Source: WRDS01 sp964492775
GTDB taxonomy: Bacteria > Actinomycetota > Coriobacteriia > Anaerosomatales > PHET01
Assembly: GCA_964492775.1 (NCBI GenBank)
Contig: CAZBLH010000002.1
Coordinates: forward strand, 1 to 64,000
Direction of reading: 5' to 3'
DNA: 64,000 nucleotides
The notes beneath the pieces were generated by a model, which made no database searches, was not told where the DNA came from, and saw only the letters and a list, made by a program, of their open reading frames with translations. Positions 8,382 through 16,768 of this stretch are shown here, in pieces; positions within the stretch are counted from its first letter, which is position 1, and every line of letters starts with the position of its first letter. The translations under genes were made by a program, and so were the position numbers.

Positions 8382-10112
8382 ATGAGCGACAGTCTGGTGC
8401 CTGGTCCGGTCTTTGAGCGACGCTGGCTCACAACGGTCGACGTGTCTTTGCTTCCGGTCTCCGAGGTCGACGTGCTCGTCGTCGGCAGCGGGATCGCTGG
8501 GCTGACGGCCGCGCTCATGGCCGCCACTCGCCACAGTGTTGCCCTGGTCACCAAGGGAAGACTGACCGAGGCCAACACGTGGTACGCCCAGGGGGGTATC
8601 GCTGGCGCGGTTGGCGAGGCTGACTCGGTAGAGCTCCACCTGGCCGACACGCTTGTCGTAGGGCAGGGCATCTGCGATGAGGCCGTGGTGAGAGCGGTTG
8701 TCGCCGAGGCGCCCGAGGCCCTGGCGGATCTCGGCAGGCTCGGCATGCGTTTCGACCGGGCGGCGGACGGCGCGGTAGCGCTCGCGCGCGAGGGCGGCCA
8801 CTCGCTCCCCCGCGTCCTGCATTCGGGCGACAAGACGGGTGCGGCGGTGCAGCAGGCGCTCACGGAAACGCTCGCCTCCGACCCTTCGATCTCGGTGCTG
8901 GAGCGTGGCTTTCTCGTGGACCTCCTGACCGACGAGGGCGGAACCTGTCGAGGCGCCCTCGTCTTCAACGGCGCAACGCGGGCTCTTGCCGTGATCGCGG
9001 CCGGTGCGGTCGTGCTTGCGACCGGGGGGGCCGGACAGGTCTTCCCGGTAACCACAAACCCTCAGATCGCTACAGGGGACGGGGTGGCCGCTGCCTGGCG
9101 CGCAGGCGCGGAAGTGAGCGATTTCGAGTTCGTCCAGTTCCACCCGACCGCGCTCGACCACCACGCAGCCCCCCGGTTCCTCGTGAGCGAGGCCCTGCGA
9201 GGCGAGGGCGCGTGGCTGCTCGACTGCGATTTCGAGCGCTTCATGCCGGACGTTCACCCGCTCGCCGAGCTCGCCCCGCGCGATGTGGTCAGCCGCGAGA
9301 TAGAACGAGTGATGACGCGGTGCGGCCGCACGAACGTCTGGCTCGATGCGCGCCATCTGGGCGAGGAGTACCTGAAGTCACGCTTCCCCACGATATGGAA
9401 GTCCACTCTCGCGGCCGGCTACGACCTCTCGCGGGACCTGGTGCCGGTGGCACCGGCGGCTCACTACATGGTCGGCGGCGTCCGAGTGACCGTCGATGGC
9501 AGGACCTCGGTACCGGGCCTGTTCGCGACCGGCGAGTGCGCTGCGACCGGCTTGCACGGCGCCAACCGCCTTGCCTCGAACTCGCTGCTGGAAGGGCTCG
9601 TGTTCTCTCGGCGGATCGCCCGCGCGCTCGCTGAGGAGCCGCCGCGCCCGGACGCGGGGGCGCTGGCGCTCATGCGGACCACTGGATCGGAATCGACTGC
9701 AGGCGAGGCGGGAACGCCGCCGCGGATGTGGCCGACAGATGCCATCAGTCTGCTGCACGAGGCCACGCGCGCTCACCTCGGCATGACGAGAACGGCCGAA
9801 GGGACGGCTGCGGCGCTTGCGGGTATCACGGCTGCAGCAGAATCGCTCGGCGAGCCTGATGGGCCCGATGGGTTCGAGGCGGTGAACCTGCTCACGGTCG
9901 GCGCCCTGATCGCAGCGGCTGCGCACGAAAGAGCCGAAACACGCGGCTGCCACTCTCGGCTAGACTACCCTGAGCGCGACGACGCGCACTGGCTGGGCCA
10001 CACGCACTGGCGCGCTGGCGATTCCGTGCGGTTCGAGCCGGTCGGTTCGTCGGAGGGACGTGGACCGGAGCAGAAGCGAGACGGCGAGGAGGGGCGTGCT
10101 CGGACTTCCTGA
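8382..10112 (+). CDS. nadB: L-aspartate oxidase (NadB)
   Basis: FAD enzyme that oxidises aspartate to iminoaspartate, the substrate of NadA. The dinucleotide fold motif VGSGIAGLTAA is near residue 35. NTWYAQGGIAGA, QFHPTAL, the catalytic-face segment HYMVGGVRV and the FAD-binding GLHGANRLASNSLLEGLVF are all in order, which separates it from fumarate reductase-like relatives by context. At 576 residues it is slightly long; the last 60 residues are a polar tail that overlaps the start of nadC by about 50 bases. Confidence 0.94.
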   Translation: MSDSLVPGPVFERRWLTTVDVSLLPVSEVDVLVVGSGIAGLTAALMAATRHSVALVTKGRLTEANTWYAQGGIAGAVGEADSVELHLADTLVVGQGICDEAVVRAVVAEAPEALADLGRLGMRFDRAADGAVALAREGGHSLPRVLHSGDKTGAAVQQALTETLASDPSISVLERGFLVDLLTDEGGTCRGALVFNGATRALAVIAAGAVVLATGGAGQVFPVTTNPQIATGDGVAAAWRAGAEVSDFEFVQFHPTALDHHAAPRFLVSEALRGEGAWLLDCDFERFMPDVHPLAELAPRDVVSREIERVMTRCGRTNVWLDARHLGEEYLKSRFPTIWKSTLAAGYDLSRDLVPVAPAAHYMVGGVRVTVDGRTSVPGLFATGECAATGLHGANRLASNSLLEGLVFSRRIARALAEEPPRPDAGALALMRTTGSESTAGEAGTPPRMWPTDAISLLHEATRAHLGMTRTAEGTAAALAGITAAAESLGEPDGPDGFEAVNLLTVGALIAAAAHERAETRGCHSRLDYPERDDAHWLGHTHWRAGDSVRFEPVGSSEGRGPEQKRDGEEGRARTS

Positions 10113-11058
10113 CATCAGCGGGGTCGTGGCTTCGGCGCTTGCCGAAGATCTTGGGGTCGAGGCCGGTGTGTTCTTGTCGCCGGCGGTCGCACCGTGCGAT
10201 GGACCCGACGTGCGCTGCGCGGACTTGTTGGCTCGCGACGTCACCACGAGTTCGGTCCTCGATGTCGAGGCGGCCCGATCCACTTCTACCTGGATCATCG
10301 CTCCGCGCGTCGACTGTGTGGTGTGTGGTCTGCCCGTCGCCGCCGCCGTCTTCGAGACCCTGAGCCGCTGTGCGCCCGAGCTGCCGCCCGTACGCGTCAG
10401 CCAGTCTGTTGAGGACGGGGCTTGGGTACTCGCCGGCACCGCCGTGGCCGAGATCGAGGGGCCCGCAGCGGTCGTCTTGGCCGCCGAGCGCACCGCTCTC
10501 GACTTCGTGATGGTGCTTTCCGGCATCGCTACCGAGACGCACCGCTGGGTCGAGGCAGCGGCAGGTTCCTTCGACGTCTGCGATACCCGAAAGACCGTCC
10601 CCGGGCTGCGAGCGCTTTCCAAGTACGCGGTTCGGGCCGGCGGAGGAGTCAACCACCGCATGGGCCTGTACGACATGGTGCTTATCAAGGACAACCACCT
10701 GTGCCAAACGGGGGGGATCGCCGAGGCAATCGGCCGCGCCCGTGAGCATGCGGCCCGCATACCCGTGGAGGTTGAGGCCGAGACCGCCACTCAGGCCGCG
10801 GAGGCCGCACGAGCCGGAGCCGACATCATCATGCTCGACAACCTGGCGGGAGCTCAGCTTGCTGCGGCCGTTGAGGCTGCGCGCGCTGCAGCCGCCGAGG
10901 TTGGGCACGAGGTGGTCCTCGAAGCGTCGGGCAACCTTACTTTCGCGCGCCTCCAAGAGCTTCGAGGCTCAGGGATCGACCGGGTGTCTTCGAGTGCGCT
11001 CACGATGGCCGCACCTGTGGATTTCGGGCTCGATGACGCCGTAGACGGGTGCCGCTGA
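10060..11058 (+). CDS. nadC: Nicotinate-nucleotide pyrophosphorylase (NadC)
   Basis: Quinolinate phosphoribosyltransferase, which turns quinolinate and PRPP into nicotinate mononucleotide. Recognisable motifs are DTRKTVPGLRALSKYAV, GGGVNHRMGLYDMVLIKDNH, VEVEAETATQA and MLDN, and the final VSSSALTMAAP. The start is uncertain. GTG 10060 gives 332 residues and overlaps nadB by 53 bases; GTG 10096 would give MLGLPDISGV and a more typical length. Both have a purine-rich site placed very close upstream. Compared with common family members there is an extra stretch around residues 30-65. It completes de novo NAD synthesis with nadA and nadB. Confidence 0.92.
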   Translation: MDRSRSETARRGVLGLPDISGVVASALAEDLGVEAGVFLSPAVAPCDGPDVRCADLLARDVTTSSVLDVEAARSTSTWIIAPRVDCVVCGLPVAAAVFETLSRCAPELPPVRVSQSVEDGAWVLAGTAVAEIEGPAAVVLAAERTALDFVMVLSGIATETHRWVEAAAGSFDVCDTRKTVPGLRALSKYAVRAGGGVNHRMGLYDMVLIKDNHLCQTGGIAEAIGRAREHAARIPVEVEAETATQAAEAARAGADIIMLDNLAGAQLAAAVEAARAAAAEVGHEVVLEASGNLTFARLQELRGSGIDRVSSSALTMAAPVDFGLDDAVDGCR

Positions 11059-11735
11059 TGGAGTGGACGGGTATCGCAGCGGTCGACTGGTTCCTCGGGT
11101 TGCTTGACGCATGGGGTTATCTGATCGTTGCCGGCTTCACCATCTTCGAGAACATCTTCATCGTAGGCTCGTTCACGCCCGGCGAGACGGTCGTGATAGC
11201 GGCTGCAGCCGTGTCCTCGAAGGGACACCTCCTACTCTGGGGCGTGTGGGCGTCTTCGGTGATCGGCACGATCGTGGGGAGTAATCTCAGCTACTGGGGT
11301 GGTCGTGCCGCCGGTATCGAGGGAGTCCGGGGCGTCATCGAGCGGCTTGCGGTGACGCGCACCGGCAAGATCCTGCGCATCGATCCCGCGGGTATCGAGG
11401 AGATCCGCCACCACTTCCACACCGATGGAGCGCGTACGGTGCTGATTGCGCGATTCGCCATCGGCGTCAAGAACTGGGTCCCGGCGATGGCCGGCGCGAT
11501 GCACATGCCGGTGCGGTGGTTCCAGCTGTACACGGTGATCGGCGCCGTGCTCTACACCTCGCTCATGTGCGCGATCGGCTGGTTCCTTGCCGAGAACTTC
11601 GACCGGGCACTCTCAGTCGCCTCCGGCGTCGGCTGGGCCGGGCTCGGGATCATGGCGTTGTTTGTCGGCGCAATCTGGCTTGGCCGCAAGCGCTACAAGA
11701 AGACGCACGAGGTTCATCACGATGAGCACACGTGA
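11058..11735 (+). CDS. DedA/SNARE-associated family membrane protein
   Basis: Integral membrane protein of 225 residues of the DedA family, whose members are tied to membrane lipid (undecaprenyl phosphate or phospholipid) flipping and envelope integrity. Visible features are the N-terminal amphipathic/hydrophobic entry around VDWFLGLLDAWGYL, the family glycine-rich loop GSFTPGETVVIAAAAVSSKG, the positively charged re-entrant region IARFAIGVKNWVPAMAGAM, and two C-terminal membrane helices before a basic tail. The family usually has a Pro-Gly at the position where this protein reads IG. ATG 11058 shares its first base with the nadC stop (TGATG), so I prefer it to the in-frame GTG at 11049. Confidence 0.85.
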   Translation: MEWTGIAAVDWFLGLLDAWGYLIVAGFTIFENIFIVGSFTPGETVVIAAAAVSSKGHLLLWGVWASSVIGTIVGSNLSYWGGRAAGIEGVRGVIERLAVTRTGKILRIDPAGIEEIRHHFHTDGARTVLIARFAIGVKNWVPAMAGAMHMPVRWFQLYTVIGAVLYTSLMCAIGWFLAENFDRALSVASGVGWAGLGIMALFVGAIWLGRKRYKKTHEVHHDEHT

Positions 11736-12681
11736 CGATGTGCTCTCGGCGCTTCGCGACTCTGGTGACGCGGGGGTCAGCGGGCAGGTGGTCGCCGATG
11801 GGCTCGGCATCTCACGGGTGGCAGTCTCCAAGCACGTGGCGGCGCTCAGGCGCGCGGGCTACGAGATCGATGCGCATGCAGGTCACGGGTACCGCCTGAT
11901 AGCCTCCCCGGCGTTGCCCATCCCGACCGAGGTCGCACCGCTGCTGCACGATCCGTTCTGGGCGCGTGTCGAAGGCGCCGAGGTCACAGGTTCCACGAAT
12001 GATGACGCACGCACTCTTGCCGAGAAGGGTGCCCCGGAGGGGACGGTCGTCATTGCGGCACGGCAGACGGCCGGTCGCGGGCGCTTCGGACGGACCTGGG
12101 AGTCCCCGGCCGGCGGAATGTACGCTTCGGTCGTTCTGCGCCCACAGTGCGCGCTGTCCGAGCTCGCACCGGTCCCGCTTGTCATCGCGGTCGGTGTCGC
12201 CGACGGACTTGCGTCACTCGGAGCCCAGCCCCAGCTGAAATGGCCGAATGACGTGCTGCTCGGCGGGCGAAAGGTCGCGGGCGTACTGCTTGAGATGTCA
12301 GGACAGCCCGATCATGCCGAGTGGCTCGTCGCCGGCATCGGCGTGAACATCGCCTCGGAGGGTTCGGTAGTTCCCGAAGATGCGGGAGCGTTCACCGCCC
12401 AGCTTGGTGAGGTGCGTCCTGCCGAGGTCGCGGCGGTCATTCTCGACAGCATCGCCGCAGCGTACCGCCAGTGGGTAGTGAGCGGGTTCTCAGCAGCGGC
12501 GAACAGGTTCGCCGAGCTGGATGCGTTGGCAGGGAGCGAGCTTGCCGTGCGCGACCTGACCGGGGCCGTCGTGGCCACGGGCGTTGCCGCGGGCATCGAT
12601 GACGCGGGGCGCCTGCTGCTGCGCGCAGCCTCTGGTGGGGTCCAGCGCATCGCCAGCGGAGAGGTCACGCTGCGCTCGTAG
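11722..12681 (+). CDS. birA: Bifunctional biotin-protein ligase / biotin repressor (BirA)
   Basis: Activates biotin to biotinyl-AMP and attaches it to carboxylase subunits; in the bifunctional form it also represses biotin genes. An N-terminal winged helix (GQVVADGLGISRVAVSKHV, about residues 18-50) marks the repressor form. The ligase core has the biotinyl-AMP motif GRGRFGRTW and KWPNDVLLGGRKVAGVLLE, and a C-terminal SH3-like cap follows. The frame is open upstream, but ATG 11722 with GAGG nine bases before it and a 14-base overlap with the DedA gene is the sensible start, giving 319 residues. A matching operator stands in front of bioY downstream. Confidence 0.95.
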   Translation: MSTRDDVLSALRDSGDAGVSGQVVADGLGISRVAVSKHVAALRRAGYEIDAHAGHGYRLIASPALPIPTEVAPLLHDPFWARVEGAEVTGSTNDDARTLAEKGAPEGTVVIAARQTAGRGRFGRTWESPAGGMYASVVLRPQCALSELAPVPLVIAVGVADGLASLGAQPQLKWPNDVLLGGRKVAGVLLEMSGQPDHAEWLVAGIGVNIASEGSVVPEDAGAFTAQLGEVRPAEVAAVILDSIAAAYRQWVVSGFSAAANRFAELDALAGSELAVRDLTGAVVATGVAAGIDDAGRLLLRAASGGVQRIASGEVTLRS

Positions 12682-12711
12682 GCGCCAGCTCGGCCCGTCC
12701 GCAGTGGCACA

Positions 12712-12739
12712 TTGACTGAGCGAGGGGACCTCCCATACT
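12712..12739 (+). promoter_or_regulatory. Probable bioY promoter
   Basis: TTGACT at 12712-12717 is five of six matches to a sigma-70-type -35. It is followed 16 bases later by CATACT at 12734-12739 (four of six to TATAAT). The BirA operator overlaps the -10 region, so bound BirA would block this promoter. Confidence 0.6.
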
Positions 12740-12768
12740 GTTAACCAGCCAATTGGCACAGTTAACAG
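12738..12768 (+). promoter_or_regulatory. BirA operator (biotin box)
   Basis: CTGTTAAC at 12738-12745 and GTTAACAG at 12761-12768 are perfect reverse complements separated by 15 bases. This agrees with the known bacterial BirA site form (TTGTTAAC, 15-16 bases, GTTAACAA). It overlaps the probable -10 and lies between birA and bioY, so biotin-charged BirA probably represses bioY. Confidence 0.85.
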
Positions 12769-12830
12769 CGGCTCGGATCGCGCCAAGCTCGAAGAACTTG
12801 ACCCTGGTGCTCGGGCAGACGGGAGCGGGT

Positions 12831-13403
12831 ATGGTTCGTACGCGGCAGCAGACCGGCGAGATGGTGACGGCATCGCTCGTGACAGCGCTCATGGGCGCGG
12901 CCGCGTACATCACCCTTCCTGTCGGCGCGGTTCCCGTCACCCTGCAGGTCTTCGTGGTCGTTCTCGCGTCGCTGTTGTTGACCGCACCATGGGCGGGGGC
13001 GTCGATGGTGCTCTACCTCGCCCTCGGAGCAGCAGGGCTGCCCGTGTTCTCCGGTGCACAGGGGGGCGTGGGCGTGCTCGCCGGGCCGACGGGCGGCTAC
13101 CTTGTGGGCTTTGCCGTCGCGGCGCCCACAGCAGCGATGTTGCGGACGCTCGTTGCGCGTCGACGACCGGGGGGCATCGCGGATGCCATTGCGGCGACCG
13201 TAGCCATCCTGATCATCTACGCGATCGGGACGGTTCAGCTCGCGCTCGTCACCGGCATGGGGATGGGTGCTGCCGTATTGGTGGGCGCCGTGCCCTTCGT
13301 GCTGCCCGATGCGCTGAAGGCGGCCGCATCCATCGCTGTAGCGGGAGCGGTTCGGCGTGCGCGCGGACCGATTACTCGGGCAGAGCGGGCAGCGACACGG
13401 TGA
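12831..13403 (+). CDS. bioY: Biotin transporter BioY (ECF S component)
   Basis: Substrate-binding membrane subunit of an ECF-type biotin importer. It is a compact 190-residue protein with about six hydrophobic segments. It shows the family hallmarks VPVTLQVFVVVLASLL, YLALGAAGLPVFSGAQGG and GPTGGYLVGF. The frame is open upstream through the operator, but ATG 12831 has GGGAG five bases before it and gives the normal length. No ecfA/ecfT genes are here, so it works alone or with an energising module encoded elsewhere. Its 3' end overlaps the convergent kinase gene by 32 bases. The BirA operator upstream supports the biotin assignment over other ECF substrates. Confidence 0.95.
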   Translation: MVRTRQQTGEMVTASLVTALMGAAAYITLPVGAVPVTLQVFVVVLASLLLTAPWAGASMVLYLALGAAGLPVFSGAQGGVGVLAGPTGGYLVGFAVAAPTAAMLRTLVARRRPGGIADAIAATVAILIIYAIGTVQLALVTGMGMGAAVLVGAVPFVLPDALKAAASIAVAGAVRRARGPITRAERAATR

Positions 13404-14421
13404 AGCAGGTGCCGCCTTCGGGCCGGTTTGCGGCCCCGATGGTGCCGCCGTGTGACGTGACGATCGCCCGCACGATGGCCAGCCCGAGACCAGCGCCGCC
13501 GCGGCTGCGCGTCCGCGCGGTGTCCGAGCGGTAGAAGCGGTCGAACAGCCGCTCGATGTCGGCGTCGGGGATGCCGGGGCCGTCGTCCTTGATCTCGATG
13601 ACGGAGTTGCCGTTCTCGGCCGCTATCCGCACCCAGATGTGTCCTCCGTCGCCGACCATGCGGCTGCCGTTGTCGATGATGTTCGCGATGACTTGCTGGA
13701 GCCTATCGGCGTCGCCGAGCACGTGGGGCGCTGTCCCGATGACCTCGACGGCGACCCCTCGGTCCTCGAGCAGCGGCTCGAGCATGGTCACCGCGCGCTG
13801 CACCACATCAGCGACATCAACGCGCCTGAACGGGAGTTCTCCGGTTGCGCCCTCGATGCGCTGAAGCTGAAGCAGGTCGTTCGCAAGCCGAGTCAGCCGC
13901 GACGCCTCGGTGGCGATGGTCGAGAGGAAGCGTTCCTGGTCCTCGGCGGCGACACCGCCGTCGAGCAGTGTCTCGGCAGCTCCGCGGATGGCGGTGAGCG
14001 GGGTCCTCAGCTCGTGGCTCACGTCTGACACGAACTGGGTCTTTCGGCGCTCCTCGCTCGTGAGCTCCTCCATCGCGGAGGAGACGTCGTCGGCCATGCG
14101 GTTGAAGGAGTCGGCAATTACGCGGACCTCTCTCGGCCCGCGGACCTCGGCGCGCCTCAGGCGGTCACCGGCCGAGAAGGACGCCGAGACGGCCGCGAGC
14201 TGCTCGAGGGGCGCCGCAGCTCGCCGAGCGAACGCTGCCGCGAACGGCCACGCGAGCACGCAGGCGGCGCCGACCGCTGTCGCCATGACCGGAAGCAGCC
14301 GCCGGATGTCGCCGCCATCGACGAGCGCCATTCCGAGCGTCACGAGCGCGCAGGCGATCGCACCGCTACCCGCCGCGACGATCACGGCACGGGTGATCCG
14401 ACCGCGCAGGCTGCCTCGCAT
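13372..14421 (-). CDS. Membrane sensor histidine kinase (PhoR/BaeS type)
   Basis: Sensor kinase of 349 residues. Two N-terminal membrane helices (about 10-32 and 42-65) enclose only a very short outside loop. A HAMP domain follows (FARRAAAPLEQLAAV to about 125), then HisKA with SDVSHELRTPLTAIRG carrying the phospho-acceptor His, and a HATPase_c domain with N, G1 (DDGPGIPD), F and G2 (GGAGLGLAIV) boxes. With so little extracytoplasmic sequence it probably senses membrane or internal state. It follows its response regulator by two bases on the minus strand, and its end overlaps bioY (convergent) by 32 bases. Confidence 0.92.
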   Translation of the reverse strand: MRGSLRGRITRAVIVAAGSGAIACALVTLGMALVDGGDIRRLLPVMATAVGAACVLAWPFAAAFARRAAAPLEQLAAVSASFSAGDRLRRAEVRGPREVRVIADSFNRMADDVSSAMEELTSEERRKTQFVSDVSHELRTPLTAIRGAAETLLDGGVAAEDQERFLSTIATEASRLTRLANDLLQLQRIEGATGELPFRRVDVADVVQRAVTMLEPLLEDRGVAVEVIGTAPHVLGDADRLQQVIANIIDNGSRMVGDGGHIWVRIAAENGNSVIEIKDDGPGIPDADIERLFDRFYRSDTARTRSRGGAGLGLAIVRAIVTSHGGTIGAANRPEGGTCFTVSLPALPE

Positions 14422-14423
14422 AT

Positions 14424-15131
14424 CTAGCTCGCCCTGAATCGGTAGCCGTAGCCGCGGACGGTCTCGACGATCGCCGCGTCAAGCCCTGCGGCCTCCAACT
14501 TGTCGCGCAGGCGCTTGACGTGGGTATCGACGGTCTTCGTCTCCACGAGGTACTCCCAGTCCCACGCCTCCCGGAGCAGCTGGTCACGGGAGAGCACCTT
14601 GCCCGCATGGCGCATCAGGCAGGCGAGGAGTTCGAACTCGCGTGGCGTCAGGTCGATTGCCGTTCCCCGATCGGTGACGGCCTCGTGCGAGGCCTCGTCG
14701 AGCACGACCCCCGAGATCTCCATGCGCTCCGAAGGCCCCTGGACATCTCGGCCGCCTGGCTGACCTCGACGCAGCAGCGCCTTGACCCGCGCGACGAGCT
14801 CGCGCACGCCGAACGGCTTCGCAAGGTAATCGTCGCCGCCGATCTCCAGGCCGACGACCTTGTCGAGTTCGGTATCTCGCGCCGAGAGGAACAGCACCGG
14901 CACGCTTGAGAGTGAACGGAGGCGGCGGCAGACCTCGTAGCCGTCCATTCCTGGCAGCATCACGTCGAGCACGACGAGGTCGAAGTCCTTCTTGCGCGCC
15001 AGCTCGAGCGCGCTGTCGCCATCTCCCGCGACGTCGACCTCCCAGCCCTCCTTGCGCAGGTTGTAGCTCACGAACTCGGTGATGGAGGGCTCGTCGTCGA
15101 CGACGAGGATGCGGGCGGATGTCTCAGTCAT
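14424..15131 (-). CDS. OmpR/PhoB-family response regulator
   Basis: Response regulator of 235 residues that pairs with the adjacent kinase. The receiver domain has DDE at about 12-14, the phospho-acceptor Asp in LVVLDVMLPGMDG (about 56), the Ser in LFLSARD and the Lys in YLAKPFG. A winged-helix Trans_reg_C domain ends the protein (LTPREFELLACLMRHAG and VDTHVKRLRDKLE then VRGYGYRF). The frame is open far upstream, but the ATG at 15131 has AGGAG eight bases before it and gives the family-standard N-terminus. It is divergent from coaX, with a 157-base shared upstream region containing a small CGATG/CATCG palindrome. Confidence 0.93.
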   Translation of the reverse strand: MTETSARILVVDDEPSITEFVSYNLRKEGWEVDVAGDGDSALELARKKDFDLVVLDVMLPGMDGYEVCRRLRSLSSVPVLFLSARDTELDKVVGLEIGGDDYLAKPFGVRELVARVKALLRRGQPGGRDVQGPSERMEISGVVLDEASHEAVTDRGTAIDLTPREFELLACLMRHAGKVLSRDQLLREAWDWEYLVETKTVDTHVKRLRDKLEAAGLDAAIVETVRGYGYRFRAS

Positions 15132-15288
15132 ATGCTGACTCCTGAAGACGTGTCGGAGGACGTCGGCCGTCGGGCCAATCGTCGCGGGCTTGTCACCCGT
15201 TTGACCGCGACCGATGATAGCATCGTTACCCGAGCGGCCCTGGTCTGCCGTCACCGTGCCGTCACCGGATCCTGTGTCAGGAGAACCA

Positions 15289-16053
15289 GTGCTTCTAGCC
15301 GTAGATGTGGGAAACACGCAGAGCGTGCTCGGCTTGTTCGACGAGGACGAACTCGTCGCAACATGGCGAATCTCGTCCAATCCCGGCCTGACAGGTGACG
15401 AGCTGCGAGTCAAGACCGCCGGGCTGTTGGCGCTCTCCGGTCGCGGGTGGGCCGAGGTGCACGAGGTCATCCTCGCCTCCGTCGTGCCGCGCCTGACGCA
15501 CGTCTGGGAGGATGCGGTACTTGAGGCGACCGGGACCTCAACGCTCGTCGTGGGGCCGGGACTCAAGACCGGGATGCCTATCCGGTACGACAATCCCCAC
15601 GAGGTCGGCGCCGATCGCATCGTCAACGGCATCGCTGCCTACCGGGACTTTGGCGGTCCCGTCATCGTCGTGGACTTTGGCACGGCGACCACGCTGGACG
15701 TGATCACGGAAGATGGGGCGTACCTCGGCGGTACGATCTCACCGGGGCTCGAGACGAGTGCTGAGGCGCTGTTCACCAAGGCGGCGCGGTTGTCCAAGGT
15801 CGATCTCGACCCGCCTGAGCGCGTGATCGGTACGAACACCCGCGCCTCGGTGCAGGCGGGTCTGCTTCTTGGCGAGGTCGAGCGGGTGGACGGTCTCGTG
15901 CGCCGTGTATGGCGCGAACTCGGGCGGGAGACGACGGTGGTGGCTACCGGTGGGCTTGCGCCCACGCTCGCCCCTCTGTGCGCGACGGTCGAACACGTCG
16001 ATGTGGACCTCACGCTCAAGGGGTTGCGCATGGTGCGTGACCTGAACCGCTAA
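15289..16053 (+). CDS. coaX: Type III pantothenate kinase (CoaX)
   Basis: Phosphorylates pantothenate, the first step from pantothenate to coenzyme A, so it uses the product of the panBC genes in this window. The acetate-kinase-fold phosphate motif LLAVDVGNTQSVLGL opens the protein. DNPHEVGADRIVNGIAA and VDFGTATTLDVI are the other nucleotide/pantothenate-site motifs, and TGGLAPTLAP is near the end. GTG 15289 has AGGAG five bases upstream and gives 254 residues, the usual type III size; the frame extends 25 codons further upstream without family sequence. Confidence 0.95.
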   Translation: MLLAVDVGNTQSVLGLFDEDELVATWRISSNPGLTGDELRVKTAGLLALSGRGWAEVHEVILASVVPRLTHVWEDAVLEATGTSTLVVGPGLKTGMPIRYDNPHEVGADRIVNGIAAYRDFGGPVIVVDFGTATTLDVITEDGAYLGGTISPGLETSAEALFTKAARLSKVDLDPPERVIGTNTRASVQAGLLLGEVERVDGLVRRVWRELGRETTVVATGGLAPTLAPLCATVEHVDVDLTLKGLRMVRDLNR

Positions 16054-16098
16054 CCAAGGCTCGCTGCCGGCAAACATGCGTCCGGGTGCTGCCCGGCG

Positions 16099-16126
16099 TA
16101 TACTCCTGTAGACATTATTGTGTACA
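16099..16126 (+). promoter_or_regulatory. -10 hexamer with adjacent operator-like palindrome
   Basis: TATACT at 16099-16104 looks like a -10 element. Two bases later comes TGTAGACA (16107-16114), TTAT, TGTGTACA (16119-16126), an 8-4-8 inverted repeat with one mismatched pair. It covers the expected transcription start and lies 15 bases before a gene for a putative HTH protein, so autoregulation is likely. This is an inference from position. Confidence 0.5.
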
Positions 16127-16141
16127 GCCCGGGAGCGATTC

Positions 16142-16768
16142 ATGCGACTGTTCCGCATCGGCGACAAGGTGGTGAGCCGAGAGAAGCTCTTCGATGCGGT
16201 CGAGGCCATCTTGGAGGACCGCGAGTCCGGCGCGACCCAGGAGGAGGCGGCACGCCGACACGACGTGCAGCGCTCGTTCGTCTCGTTTCTCGAAACGCTC
16301 GGCGAAGTCCGACGAGGACCCCGGGTGGCTTTGGTCGCCTTTCCTGTCGTGAATGTTGATGAGGTTCGCGCTCTGGCGTCGTCGTACTCCCTCGATTTTG
16401 TCTTGGTCCTGAGCCAGTCGGACAGGGAGTCAATCGAGTCTGGAGATGCGACCGGAATCTTCAACCAGTTGCTTGAGACGCTCGCTGCTCTGCGCGATTT
16501 CGACACGGTCATCATCGCCGCGAGCGACTGGCGAGTGGCGACCATTGAACGGATTCTCGGCACCGAGGTTGTGAGCATGCCGCTCGGCCAGTCGCCGTTG
16601 CGCGAAGACGTGAAGCTCGACCTCGGTGAGTTGGAGCGTGTCCTGTCGGCAGTGATGAGCCGGTCGCCCTCGCGGTCGCGGGGCCGGACTGGACGAGTAG
16701 GGCGCGCGATAAAGGATGTCGCGGATGTGGCCGGGAGGTGGACGCAATCAAGGAAGTCGTCGGCATAA
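16142..16768 (+). CDS. Putative HTH transcriptional regulator
   Basis: Protein of 208 residues from ATG 16142 (GGGAG seven bases upstream). The N-terminal part, about residues 10-50 (KLFDAVEAILEDRESGATQEEAARRHDVQRSFVSFLETL), reads as a helix-turn-helix. The central part has alternating beta-like segments (RVALVAFPVVNV, FDTVIIAASDW). The end is basic and Ser/Arg-rich (MSRSPSRSRGRTGRVGRAIK). It overlaps the next gene by 31 bases, indicating joint expression. The palindrome in its promoter fits self-repression. I do not recognise a characterised family and cannot name its ligand. The link to the neighbouring dehydrogenase-like protein is by coupling only. Confidence 0.6.
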   Translation: MRLFRIGDKVVSREKLFDAVEAILEDRESGATQEEAARRHDVQRSFVSFLETLGEVRRGPRVALVAFPVVNVDEVRALASSYSLDFVLVLSQSDRESIESGDATGIFNQLLETLAALRDFDTVIIAASDWRVATIERILGTEVVSMPLGQSPLREDVKLDLGELERVLSAVMSRSPSRSRGRTGRVGRAIKDVADVAGRWTQSRKSSA

